Below, in pieces: positions 38,563-47,053 of a DNA stretch of 64,000 nucleotides (position 1 is its first letter; each line of letters starts with the position of its first letter). The notes beneath the pieces were generated by a model that had not been told where the DNA came from, ran no database searches, and saw nothing but the letters and a program-made list of their open reading frames with translations. The translations under genes were made by a program, and so were the position numbers. Location: contig JADFIR010000001.1 in assembly GCA_022566535.1 (NCBI GenBank), positions 1 through 64,000 on the forward strand, read 5' to 3'. Origin of the DNA: Planctomycetota bacterium. Its GTDB lineage: Bacteria > Planctomycetota > Phycisphaerae > Phycisphaerales > SM1A02.

Positions 38563-39351
38563 TTACTGCCCTGCGAGGCGTCCGCCATCGACGGGCAGGT
38601 TGACGCCGTTGATGTAGGCTGCCGAGGGCGAGGCGAGAAAACCGGCTACCGCAGCGATCTCTTGCGGCGCGGCGAAGCGGCCCAGCGGCACGTTGGCGAT
38701 CATTTGACCTTCGATTTCCTGGACCGTCGAGCCGGCGCGATTCGCCCTGCCCTGGATGAGGCTGTCGAGTCGAGCGGTGCGGGTGTAGCCGGGCAAGATA
38801 TTGTTGACGGTGATCCCGAACGGGCCGAGCTCGCCGGCGAGGGTGCGGGCCCAGTTCGCCACCGCGCCGCGGATGACGTTGGACACGCCGAGCCCCTTGA
38901 TCGTCTGGATCACCGACGTGGAGATGATGTTGACGATGCGCCCGTAGCCGGCGTCGCGCATGCCGGGCGCGAGGGTCTGCACGAGCACATGGTTGCACAG
39001 GAGGTGCTGGGTGAAGGCAGCGATGAGCTGGTCTGACGGAGCCTCGAAGACCGCCCCGGCCGGCGGCCCGCCCGTGTTGTTCAGCAGGATGTGGATCGGC
39101 CCGTTCGCCTCAACGTGACGGGTCGCCTTGTCGCGTACGACTTCCCAATCACAAAAGTCGGCGACGATCGAACCGTGCGACTGGCCGTGGTCGCTCGGCA
39201 ACTCTTGGCGGACCTTTTTGAGCCCCGCTTCATTGCGGGCCATCAAGGTGACCTCGGCCCCGAGCCTGGCCAGCTCCATCGCGCAGGCCCGGCCGATGCC
39301 TTGCGTGCTGCCGCAGACCAGCGCGTTCTTGCCTTGGAGAGTGTCGGTCAT
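38563..39351 (-). CDS. SDR-family oxidoreductase
   Basis: ALVCGSTQGIGRACAMELARLGAEV, NNTGGPPAG; start ATG 39351. Confidence 0.85.
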   Translation of the reverse strand: MTDTLQGKNALVCGSTQGIGRACAMELARLGAEVTLMARNEAGLKKVRQELPSDHGQSHGSIVADFCDWEVVRDKATRHVEANGPIHILLNNTGGPPAGAVFEAPSDQLIAAFTQHLLCNHVLVQTLAPGMRDAGYGRIVNIISTSVIQTIKGLGVSNVIRGAVANWARTLAGELGPFGITVNNILPGYTRTARLDSLIQGRANRAGSTVQEIEGQMIANVPLGRFAAPQEIAAVAGFLASPSAAYINGVNLPVDGGRLAGQ

Positions 39352-39425
39352 CGCGTCGTTGTCATCGTTCAATGTTCTCGCGGCGGGGCGAGGTGAGCCG
39401 GCGAAACAGGGTATCATGTTCCGGC

Positions 39426-39896
39426 ATGAGTGAATCATCTCCCATCGTGGTCGCGGTCAACATCTCACCCGGGGGCGTCCCCAAGCACCAAATCGAGATC
39501 GGCGAGGTGACCTCAGCCGGCCTCGTCGGCGACGGGCACGATCACGCCAAGCACAACACCCCGATGCAGGCGATCAGCTTGATCGATGTCGAAGATCTCG
39601 ACGATCTGCGGCGAGAGGGGTTCGACGTCTATCCCGGCGCGACCGGCGAAAACCTGACCATTCGCGGCCTCGACGTTGATGCACTCCACATCGGTGATCG
39701 GCTGTGCTTCAACGGCGGCCTGGAGCTTGAGATCACCAAGGTGCGTAAGCCATGCTACGTGCTGGACGCCATCAGTCCTCGGTTGCAACGTGCCATTGCA
39801 GGCCGATGTGGCTGCTACGCCAGGATCATCACGGCCGGTCGAATCCGCTCCGGCGAGACGATTGAAGTGCATTATGGGGTCCCCGATCAAGTTTGA
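39426..39896 (+). CDS. MOSC-domain protein
   Basis: VNISPGGVPKHQIEIGEVTSAGLVGDGHDHAKHN, YPGATGENLTIRGLD, PCYVLDAI. Confidence 0.85.
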   Translation: MSESSPIVVAVNISPGGVPKHQIEIGEVTSAGLVGDGHDHAKHNTPMQAISLIDVEDLDDLRREGFDVYPGATGENLTIRGLDVDALHIGDRLCFNGGLELEITKVRKPCYVLDAISPRLQRAIAGRCGCYARIITAGRIRSGETIEVHYGVPDQV

Positions 39897-40524
39897 TGGC
39901 GGGCGGTGGCCGCACACCGGCGCCGTGCTGGCCGGCGGCCGAAGCGCGCGGATGGGCCGGCCGAAGCACGCGCTGCCGCTGCCCGATGGTCGCCCCATGA
40001 TCGAAGCCGTCGCCGATGTCATGGCACAGGTGTGCCAACAGGTGGTTGTCGTCGGGAGCACCGACGCGCTGGCGACACTTCAGCATATCGACGACCTGCG
40101 ATCCCGCCACGGACCGCTTGGCGGCATTGAGGCACTGCTTGGTAGCGGCGTGGATACGCAATACCTCGTCTGCCCCTGTGATCTGCCGCTGGTGACAAGC
40201 AAGTTGCTCAAGGCGCTGACTGTGCCTTCGTCCGCCCAGGCCACGGTCCTGCGGATTGATGGTCGTTCAGGAACCGAACCATTGCCTGCGCGAATCTCGG
40301 CGGAGGTACTGCGTGCGGTACGAGCGCTGCTCGATGCCGGTCAGCGCGCCGTGTCTCATCTGATGCAGTCCATCGAGATCGAAGCGATCGAGGCTCCGCA
40401 GGCGTGGTCAAGATATTTGACCAATATCAACACGCCTCAGGAGTACGAGGCGCTTGTTCAGCACACCGCAACTCAATGGCCGCGAGCCGACGGCTCGCCG
40501 GTGCATCCGCGGCTCTCATACTGA
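39874..40524 (+). CDS. mobA: Molybdenum cofactor guanylyltransferase
   Basis: GAVLAGGRSARMGRPKHALPL, CPCDLPLV, NINTPQEY. Confidence 0.82.
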   Translation: MGSPIKFDGGRWPHTGAVLAGGRSARMGRPKHALPLPDGRPMIEAVADVMAQVCQQVVVVGSTDALATLQHIDDLRSRHGPLGGIEALLGSGVDTQYLVCPCDLPLVTSKLLKALTVPSSAQATVLRIDGRSGTEPLPARISAEVLRAVRALLDAGQRAVSHLMQSIEIEAIEAPQAWSRYLTNINTPQEYEALVQHTATQWPRADGSPVHPRLSY

Positions 40525-40554
40525 CTCCGACAGCTGAAAGCTGAGGGCTGACCG

Positions 40555-42735
40555 CTATCCCGGCTCGATCCTCACCACCGTATTCTTGAACGCCGGCGTG
40601 CGCGACCGGGGGTCGGCCCGCTTGGGGATGATTGCGTTGGCCTCGGGGTAGTACATCACCGCGTTGCCGGCGCGAATGTCGATTGAGCGCACGAGCAGAT
40701 TCGCCAATGCCCCGGTCTCACTGCGGACGGTCACGCGCTGATTCACCTCAAAGCCGAAACGCTCGATGTCATCGGGGTGCATCATCACCACGTCCCGCCT
40801 GTCCTGACCGCGATAGATGTCGTGCTCCTCGTACACCACCGTGTTGAATTGCCCCTCGGAGCGCACGGTCATCAGGCGAAGCTCGCCGTTGTCCGTGCCC
40901 GCAAGCGCCGGCAGATCGACCACGTGGAACTTCGCCCGGCCGGTGTCGGTGGGGAATTTCCGCTCGTGCAACGTTCGGCCGTCGATCTGGAACTCCTGCC
41001 TGGTTTGGTCGATAGCGCCGATCTTTTCGTAACCGGGGATGATTTCGGCGATCGCCTCGCGGATCCGGCCGTGGCGGCGCATGGATTCCCAGTCGATGGG
41101 CGTGGAATCACCGAGCACCCGCTGAGCGAGGTCGGCGATGACTTGCACTTCGCTGCGCGGGCCAACGTGGCGCGGCTGCCCGCCGTCGCTGAGCCGCACG
41201 TAGTTGAACATCGACTCCTGAGTGGTGGCCTGGGGCTCCTCGTCTCGCGCAAGCACGGGCAGGATGATCGTTTCGCGCCCACGGCCGTGCGCATGGCCGG
41301 TGTTCAGCGTCGTGGACATGTACGCCACCATGTCGATCTTGCTCATGGCACGGGCAGCGAAGGCGGAATCGGGGTTCGACCCGTACAGGTTCCCGCCGAG
41401 GCAGGACGCAAAGCGAACCTTGCCCTCGTCGGCCCGTCCAATGCTACCGAGGGTGTCGAGGCCCGCCGAAGTCGGCAGCGTGACGCCGAAAGTGCTCTCA
41501 AGCCGCTCGAACACAGCCTCCTTGAGCTTCGGCACCACCCCCATCGAGCCCATGCCCTGCACGTTGGAGTGCCCGCGCAACGGCAGCAGCCCGCAGCCGG
41601 CCCGGCCGAGCATCCCGCGCATCATGGCCAGGTTCGCGATCATCTGCACGTTCCCAAAACCGTGCTCATGATGGGTGATCCCCATCGCCCAGCAGAAGAT
41701 GGTCTTCTGCGAGGCGGCATAGATCTCCGCGACGTGCTCGATCGTTTCGCGCCCTACGCCGCAGCGCTTGACAAGTTCTTCCCACCCCAGCGACTCGATG
41801 TGTCCTTGGAACGCGTCCCAGCCGTCGGTGTGGTTGGTCACGAACTGCTCATCCACCGCCCCGCGCTCAAGCACGGCCTTGGCCACGGCGGCGAGGAACG
41901 CAATGTCGCCCCCGATGTGCGGCTGAACGTAAACGTCTGCGATCTTCGACCCCAACAGCAGGCTGCGAACGTCGGATGGCACCTTGAACCGCACCAGGCC
42001 GATCTCGCGCAGCGGGTTGACGACGATGACCTTCCCGCCGCGGCGACGATGCTCGACGATCGTCCGCATCAGCCGGGGATGGTTCGATGCGGGGTTCGCC
42101 CCGATCAGGAACAGCAGGTCGCAGCGTTGGATGTCATCGAGTGCAACCGTCGCGGTACCGGAGCCGGTGACGGTCGTCAAACCTACGCCTGAGGCCTGGT
42201 GGCAGAAGAACGAACAGTTGTTGATGTTGTTGGTGCCGTAGAGCCGGGCGAAGAGTTGCAGCAAGAACCCCGCTTCGTTCGACGACCGGCCGCTGAAGTA
42301 GAAGAACGTTTCCTCGGGTGCCGTCTTCTTGAGTTTCACCGCGATGCGGTCCAGCGCATCGTCCCAGGTGATGCAGCGGTAGTGATTGTCGAGCGGCCCG
42401 GCGTACAGCGGCTCGGTCAATCGGCCGGCCGCTTCGAGTTCGCGTGACGAGAGGCCCCGCAACTGTTCAAGGCTAAAATTATCGAAGAAGTGCGGCTGGA
42501 TGCGACCCTGCATGTCGGCGGCCATGGCCTGGATCGATTTCTTGCAGACTTCGGGGAACCGCCCGGCTTCGTTGACCATTCCGCCGAGCTGCCCGCCCAT
42601 GCCCAGCGCGCAGGTCTTACAAGTGTTCTTGGACCGCAGCGCCTTGTACATGCGCCACAGCCCGCCTGATTGCCGGGCCTTGCCCAGCGCATACCAGATC
42701 GCCGGCCAACCACCACCTGCTTTGACCCGTCGCAT
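40555..42735 (-). CDS. FdhF/YdeP-family molybdopterin oxidoreductase
   Basis: FYFSGRSSNEAGFLLQLFARLYGTNNINNCSFFCHQASGVGL, LRGHSNVQGMGSMGV, VNQRVTVRSETG. Confidence 0.88.
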   Translation of the reverse strand: MRRVKAGGGWPAIWYALGKARQSGGLWRMYKALRSKNTCKTCALGMGGQLGGMVNEAGRFPEVCKKSIQAMAADMQGRIQPHFFDNFSLEQLRGLSSRELEAAGRLTEPLYAGPLDNHYRCITWDDALDRIAVKLKKTAPEETFFYFSGRSSNEAGFLLQLFARLYGTNNINNCSFFCHQASGVGLTTVTGSGTATVALDDIQRCDLLFLIGANPASNHPRLMRTIVEHRRRGGKVIVVNPLREIGLVRFKVPSDVRSLLLGSKIADVYVQPHIGGDIAFLAAVAKAVLERGAVDEQFVTNHTDGWDAFQGHIESLGWEELVKRCGVGRETIEHVAEIYAASQKTIFCWAMGITHHEHGFGNVQMIANLAMMRGMLGRAGCGLLPLRGHSNVQGMGSMGVVPKLKEAVFERLESTFGVTLPTSAGLDTLGSIGRADEGKVRFASCLGGNLYGSNPDSAFAARAMSKIDMVAYMSTTLNTGHAHGRGRETIILPVLARDEEPQATTQESMFNYVRLSDGGQPRHVGPRSEVQVIADLAQRVLGDSTPIDWESMRRHGRIREAIAEIIPGYEKIGAIDQTRQEFQIDGRTLHERKFPTDTGRAKFHVVDLPALAGTDNGELRLMTVRSEGQFNTVVYEEHDIYRGQDRRDVVMMHPDDIERFGFEVNQRVTVRSETGALANLLVRSIDIRAGNAVMYYPEANAIIPKRADPRSRTPAFKNTVVRIEPG

Positions 42736-42762
42736 CGTGCGTCCTCACGCTGTGAATGATGA

Positions 42763-42867
42763 ACCACGGAGCCACCGAGAACACAGTGAATACGAAGACG
42801 TAGAAGAACCTCCTGTTCGTAGGGATCCTACCAGGTATCTTCTCAGTGTCCTCTGTAGCCCTGTGGT
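42763..42867. repeat. Non-coding inverted-repeat element resembling the arms around the GxxExxY gene
   Basis: ACCACGGAGCCACCGAGAACACAGTG ... CTCAGTGTCCTCTGTAGCCCTGTGGT; about 19 of 26 positions complementary by hand alignment. Confidence 0.5.
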
Positions 42868-42870
42868 GAA

Positions 42871-44322
42871 TCAGAAAGCACTTGCGTCAGCTGATTCGCG
42901 AATGAGCTTCCACGCCGCCTCGACGTGGCGGCGCTGGGTGTTCGTCTGGCCGACGCAGAAGCGCAGGGTCAGCTTGTCATCGAGCCGGGTGTGGGTGAGA
43001 AACAGCTTGCCCGAACGATTCACGCGGTCCAGGATTCCCTGATTGATCTCATCCCCGCCTCGATGGCGGAAGCAGACCAGGTTCAACGGTGGCTTGACCG
43101 CCAGCTCGAAACGCTCATCCGCCTTGACCCATGATGCGAACTCCCCAGCAAGCCTGACATGCTCGCGGATGTGATGTTGCAGGCCAACGATGCCGTAGTG
43201 GCGGATGACGAACCAGAGTTTCAGCGCCCGGAACCGCCGGCCGAGCGGGATATGCCAGTCGCGATAATCGAACACCTCTCCGCCCCCGGAACCGCCGGCC
43301 GGGTTCTTCAAATACTCAGGCTGAACGCTGAGCGTGTTGATGAGTGCGGCTCGGTCGGCGACCCAGAAGCAGTCGCAGTCGAAGTTGGTGAACATCCACT
43401 TATGCGGGTTGAAGCAGTAGCTGTCGGCGAGCTGGAGCCCGTCGTGGATGAAGCGAAGCTCGGGGCAGATCGCGGCGGTTCCGCTCATGGCCGCATCCAC
43501 GTGCAGCCAGACCCCCGGAACTTGCCGCCGACATATCTCGCCGATTCGACGAAGTGGATCGATTGCATTCGACGACGTCGTGCCGACCGTCGCGCAGACG
43601 AAGCACGGTATTCGGCCGGCCGCTTTGTCCAATTTGATCGCCGCCTCCAAGGCGTCCGGCCGCATCGCGTAGGTCTCATCGACGTCGATCATGCGCAGGT
43701 TCGCCCGACCAATGCCAGTGATCTTGACCGCCTTCTCGACGGAGGAGTGAGCCTGGTTCGAGGTGTAGGCGATCAACTGGCGATCGACTCCCCTGTGGTT
43801 GCTCGTGAAGTCCGTCGCCCTCTCCCGCGCTGTGAGCAGCGCACAAAGGGTCGCGCTGGAGGCGGTATCCTGGATGACACCTCCGCCGGCTGTGGTGGAT
43901 TTGAAATGCTGCGGCAGCTCCAGCATGTCCACCAGCCAGTCCAGCACATGGGTTTCCAGTTCCGTGCACGCCGGACTCGTGGCCCAGAGCATCCCCTGTA
44001 CGCCGAGACCCGCAGAGAGCAGTTCGCCCAGGATCGACGGGCCGGAGGCGTTGGCGGGAAAGAACCCGAAGAAGCTCGGCGACTGCCAGTGGGTGATCCC
44101 CGGGAGAATGATCTCCTCCAGGTCGCGCATCATGACGTCGAAGGGTTCGCCCTGTTGTGGCGGCGAAGCCGGCAAGCGGCTTCGGGTCTCACCCGGCTTG
44201 ACTTGCGAAAGCACCGGGTATTGCTCAATCTGCTCCATGTAACGGGCGATCCAATCCACCATCGCCCGGCCGTGGCGGCGGAACTGATCCGGCGTCATGT
44301 GATAGGTTGTCTCGTCGTTCAT
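42871..44322 (-). CDS. PLP-dependent group II (aromatic-L-amino-acid-type) decarboxylase
   Basis: GVIQDTASSATLCALLTARERA, VDAAMSGTAAICPE, DSYCFNPHKWMFTNFDCDCFWV. Confidence 0.92.
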   Translation of the reverse strand: MNDETTYHMTPDQFRRHGRAMVDWIARYMEQIEQYPVLSQVKPGETRSRLPASPPQQGEPFDVMMRDLEEIILPGITHWQSPSFFGFFPANASGPSILGELLSAGLGVQGMLWATSPACTELETHVLDWLVDMLELPQHFKSTTAGGGVIQDTASSATLCALLTARERATDFTSNHRGVDRQLIAYTSNQAHSSVEKAVKITGIGRANLRMIDVDETYAMRPDALEAAIKLDKAAGRIPCFVCATVGTTSSNAIDPLRRIGEICRRQVPGVWLHVDAAMSGTAAICPELRFIHDGLQLADSYCFNPHKWMFTNFDCDCFWVADRAALINTLSVQPEYLKNPAGGSGGGEVFDYRDWHIPLGRRFRALKLWFVIRHYGIVGLQHHIREHVRLAGEFASWVKADERFELAVKPPLNLVCFRHRGGDEINQGILDRVNRSGKLFLTHTRLDDKLTLRFCVGQTNTQRRHVEAAWKLIRESADASAF

Positions 44323-44359
44323 CTGGGCATCGTAACGCCGGCTCGGAGGATCATTGCGT

Positions 44360-44840
44360 ATGGCTGAGACCACAATGAAGTTGACCGCCGATCAGCATCT
44401 GCAATGTGGCAAGGCCCTGTTCAACTTCACCTGGACGCTGTTGGAGAAAACGGACCGGACGGAGGATGAGTCGGAAGTGATGGTCAAGGCGGCCCATGCA
44501 TCCGCGCTGCACTGGCTGCAGGTGGGCAAGCCGGTGAACTTCGCCCGCAGCGAATGGCAGATTTCACGCGTGTACGCCGTTCTCAACCGCCCGGAGCCGG
44601 CATTGCATCATGCCCAGCGGTGTCTACAAATCTGCGAGGATGACGAGATCGGTGATTTCGATCTGGCCTTCGCGTATGAATGAAGCGCTGGCTCGGGCTC
44701 ACGCCGCGGCCGGTGACCACGACCAAGCCAAGCGATACTTGGAAATGGCCCGCGAAGCCGGCAAGCGAATCGCCGATGCCCACGAGCGCGAACATTTCTT
44801 CGACGATCTGCGCACCGTGCCGGGATACGAAGAGTTGTAG
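44360..44840 (+). pseudogene. TPR-like hypothetical protein split by a frameshift
   Basis: Frame 1 ends ...GDFDLAFAYE* at 44683; continuation EALARAHAAAGDHDQAKRYLEMAREAGKRIADAHEREHFFDDLRTVPGYEEL* in another frame to 44840. Confidence 0.65.
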
Positions 44841-44856
44841 GGCCGGCTGTGCCGGC
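44837..44856 (+). repeat. REP-like GTAG hairpin, left copy flanking RAYT
   Basis: GTAGGGCCGGCTGTGCCGGC. Confidence 0.85.
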
Positions 44857-44860
44857 GGAT

Positions 44861-45436
44861 TCATTCTCTCGCCGAGACCGTGATGTCGCTGAAGGAGAAC
44901 CGGCGCGCGTCGATGTCATTTAGCTGACAGCCCCAATCGAGGGGGTAGATGCCTAGGCGTACCGAGCGGTGAAAGCTTGAATACGGCCAATCGCGGGGAC
45001 GTTTGGCAAGCTTGTGCTTGACCGGGTTGTAGTGAATGTAGTCAACGTGACGCTCAAAGTCGCGATCGTTGCGAATCGTGTGCTCCCAAAACTTGGGTTG
45101 AAACACGCCGCGGCGACTGTCACGGCGCTGGCCGTCGGTGAGCGGTTGCTGCGCACCGCCTTGGGCCAGCCACGCTTTCGTAAACTCCTTCTTGATCCAC
45201 GCCCAGTGCTTGGAGTAGGCCGAGTCATTGGGCGGCAGATTCCAGATGGCGTGGATGTGGTCAGGCAGAAGAACGATCGCGTCGATTTGGAACGGCCAAC
45301 GGCGGCGACATTCGCGCAATGCCGTTCGCAGGATTCGCCGAGCCGGTTCGTCGCACAGGAACGGCGCCCGGCCCTGGGTTACCACCGTGAAGAAGAAGGT
45401 CCCGCCGGGAACAATTGCGCGCCGGAAGTTTGGCAC
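44861..45436 (-). CDS. REP-associated tyrosine transposase (RAYT, Y1_Tnp family)
   Basis: FFFTVVTQGRAPFL, VLLPDHIHAIWNLPPND (HUH-type HIH), HVDYIHYNPVKHKL, DWPYSSFHR. Confidence 0.92.
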   Translation of the reverse strand: MPNFRRAIVPGGTFFFTVVTQGRAPFLCDEPARRILRTALRECRRRWPFQIDAIVLLPDHIHAIWNLPPNDSAYSKHWAWIKKEFTKAWLAQGGAQQPLTDGQRRDSRRGVFQPKFWEHTIRNDRDFERHVDYIHYNPVKHKLAKRPRDWPYSSFHRSVRLGIYPLDWGCQLNDIDARRFSFSDITVSARE

Positions 45437-45464
45437 GGCGCGATGATACCGGACGATGAGGATG

Positions 45465-45484
45465 GCCGGCACAGCCGGCCCTAC
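45465..45484 (-). repeat. REP-like GTAG hairpin, right copy flanking RAYT
   Basis: GCCGGCACAGCCGGCCCTAC, exact reverse complement of 44837-44856. Confidence 0.85.
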
Positions 45485-45494
45485 AGGTCACACC

Positions 45495-46400
45495 TCACGG
45501 GATCGGCATCGGGTCGGTCGCCAGCGCTTTCACAGCCACTGCGGGCAGGCTGAGACGCTTCTCGACCGTCTCGGCCAGGGCCTGGGCATGCAGCGGATCA
45601 TCCAAGAGCACGAAGAGGCTCGAGCCGCTGCCGGCCACGTGTGCGGGACGGTCGGCCAGTTTGGTCAGTCGGGCCAGATGCTCCTGGAGCGTGGGGGCGA
45701 CGCGAACGGCCGCTTGCGCTAGATCGTTGAAGATCGCATCCGGGCGCAACGGCCCATTCATGCCGGCCAGCGCCCGCACCGCGTCCGGGCGCAACGGTCC
45801 CGGCCCGATCTCGTCGAACATTCTGTAGACGTGTCCGGTCGGGCAGGAGGCTTCGGGAAAGACGATCACAGCGCTCAGGTTCGGCACGGTCTCTTGCGAT
45901 TCGATCTGCTCGCCGACGCCTTCAATGATGGCGCTCCCGCCTGCTACAAAGAAGGGCACATCAGACCCAAGCCCCCAACTGATCTGCCGCATGTCATCGA
46001 GGGACACGCCAAGGTCGAACATTTCGTTGACGGCCCGGAGCATCGCGGCCGCGTTGGAAGATCCGCCGCCGAGTCCGCCGCCGACGGGAATGTGCTTTTG
46101 CAGTTTGAGTTGCAACGGGAGCTGCCGGCCCACATGGTTCTCCAAAGCCAGATGAGCTTGCACCGCCAGGTCGCGGGTGATCGGCCAGTCGATGTCGCTT
46201 GGGCGCTTGGCGTCTTTGTGCCAGAGGATCGCGTAACGGGAGAGCCGGTCTTGCGGCAACCGGTCCACCACCAGTTCGTCGCAGAGATCGATCGTCACCA
46301 TCCAACTGCAAATCGGATGCATCCCGTCACGATCCGTTGGGCCGACCGACAGGGCGAGGTTCAGCTTGGCGGGCGCTTGGACGCTGATGGATTCGAGCAT
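45495..46400 (-). CDS. ispE: 4-diphosphocytidyl-2-C-methyl-D-erythritol kinase
   Basis: APAKLNLALSVGPTDRDGMH, HIPVGGGLGGGSSNAAAMLRA, AGSGSSLFVL. Confidence 0.93.
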   Translation of the reverse strand: MLESISVQAPAKLNLALSVGPTDRDGMHPICSWMVTIDLCDELVVDRLPQDRLSRYAILWHKDAKRPSDIDWPITRDLAVQAHLALENHVGRQLPLQLKLQKHIPVGGGLGGGSSNAAAMLRAVNEMFDLGVSLDDMRQISWGLGSDVPFFVAGGSAIIEGVGEQIESQETVPNLSAVIVFPEASCPTGHVYRMFDEIGPGPLRPDAVRALAGMNGPLRPDAIFNDLAQAAVRVAPTLQEHLARLTKLADRPAHVAGSGSSLFVLLDDPLHAQALAETVEKRLSLPAVAVKALATDPMPIP

Positions 46401-46569
46401 GGAAGAAGAATAAGGATAGGGCCGGGCGGATCGGCCGGTTGCGAGCCCCAGATCGGCCATGGGGCGGAGCCGTGCATATTCGCACCGGGCCAAAGTCATC
46501 GTCGCACATCGCCGATAACCCGGCTGTAGCCGCTGTGCAGCGACGCCGGCCACATTGAGGTCCACACAC

Positions 46570-46905
46570 ATGGTTGTACGAGATCGTCGAGCCCACGTGC
46601 GGGTTGAGATGGCGCGTGCCTGCAAGCTGTTCGTTGCGAAGACGGGCAAGTACCTGGCCGGGACTACGTGGAACCTGTCCGCCGCCGGTGCATTGCTGGA
46701 GGTCAAGGGGCATGGGGATCTTCAACCAGGCGACCGCCTGTTCCTCGGCATCGCGCTGAAACGCCGCCAGGCCGTTGTGCTGGCCAATGAAATGCTCGAT
46801 GCCCGGATTGTTCGTTCGCTGTGGATCACCGTCAATCGGGAGGTCTTCGGCGTGCAGTTCGTCAAGAGCTCCGCCGACTGGGCTGCTGCGCGACAAGCTG
46901 CGTGA
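46570..46905 (+). CDS. PilZ-domain protein
   Basis: DRRAHVRVEMARACKLFV...WNLSAAGALLEVKGHGDLQPGDRLFLGI. Confidence 0.75.
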   Translation: MVVRDRRAHVRVEMARACKLFVAKTGKYLAGTTWNLSAAGALLEVKGHGDLQPGDRLFLGIALKRRQAVVLANEMLDARIVRSLWITVNREVFGVQFVKSSADWAAARQAA

Positions 46906-47053
46906 ATCGGCCCGACCGATGGCGACCACAGAAAAGTGGGTTGGGATCGCCGAGCCGGGCATGGCCATGTGCGGCCTTGCTGATTCGCTATTACTATGGA
47001 TACGCTTGGCCGGTCGATCGCCAGCCGAATCGTTGTGAGCCTGTTGAGGCGCC

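Noticed and set aside
40777-42192. 471-aa plus-strand ORF
   Set aside because: Antisense to the well-supported FdhF/YdeP-family gene; no recognisable domain
43159-44367. 402-aa plus-strand ORF
   Set aside because: Antisense to the PLP-dependent decarboxylase
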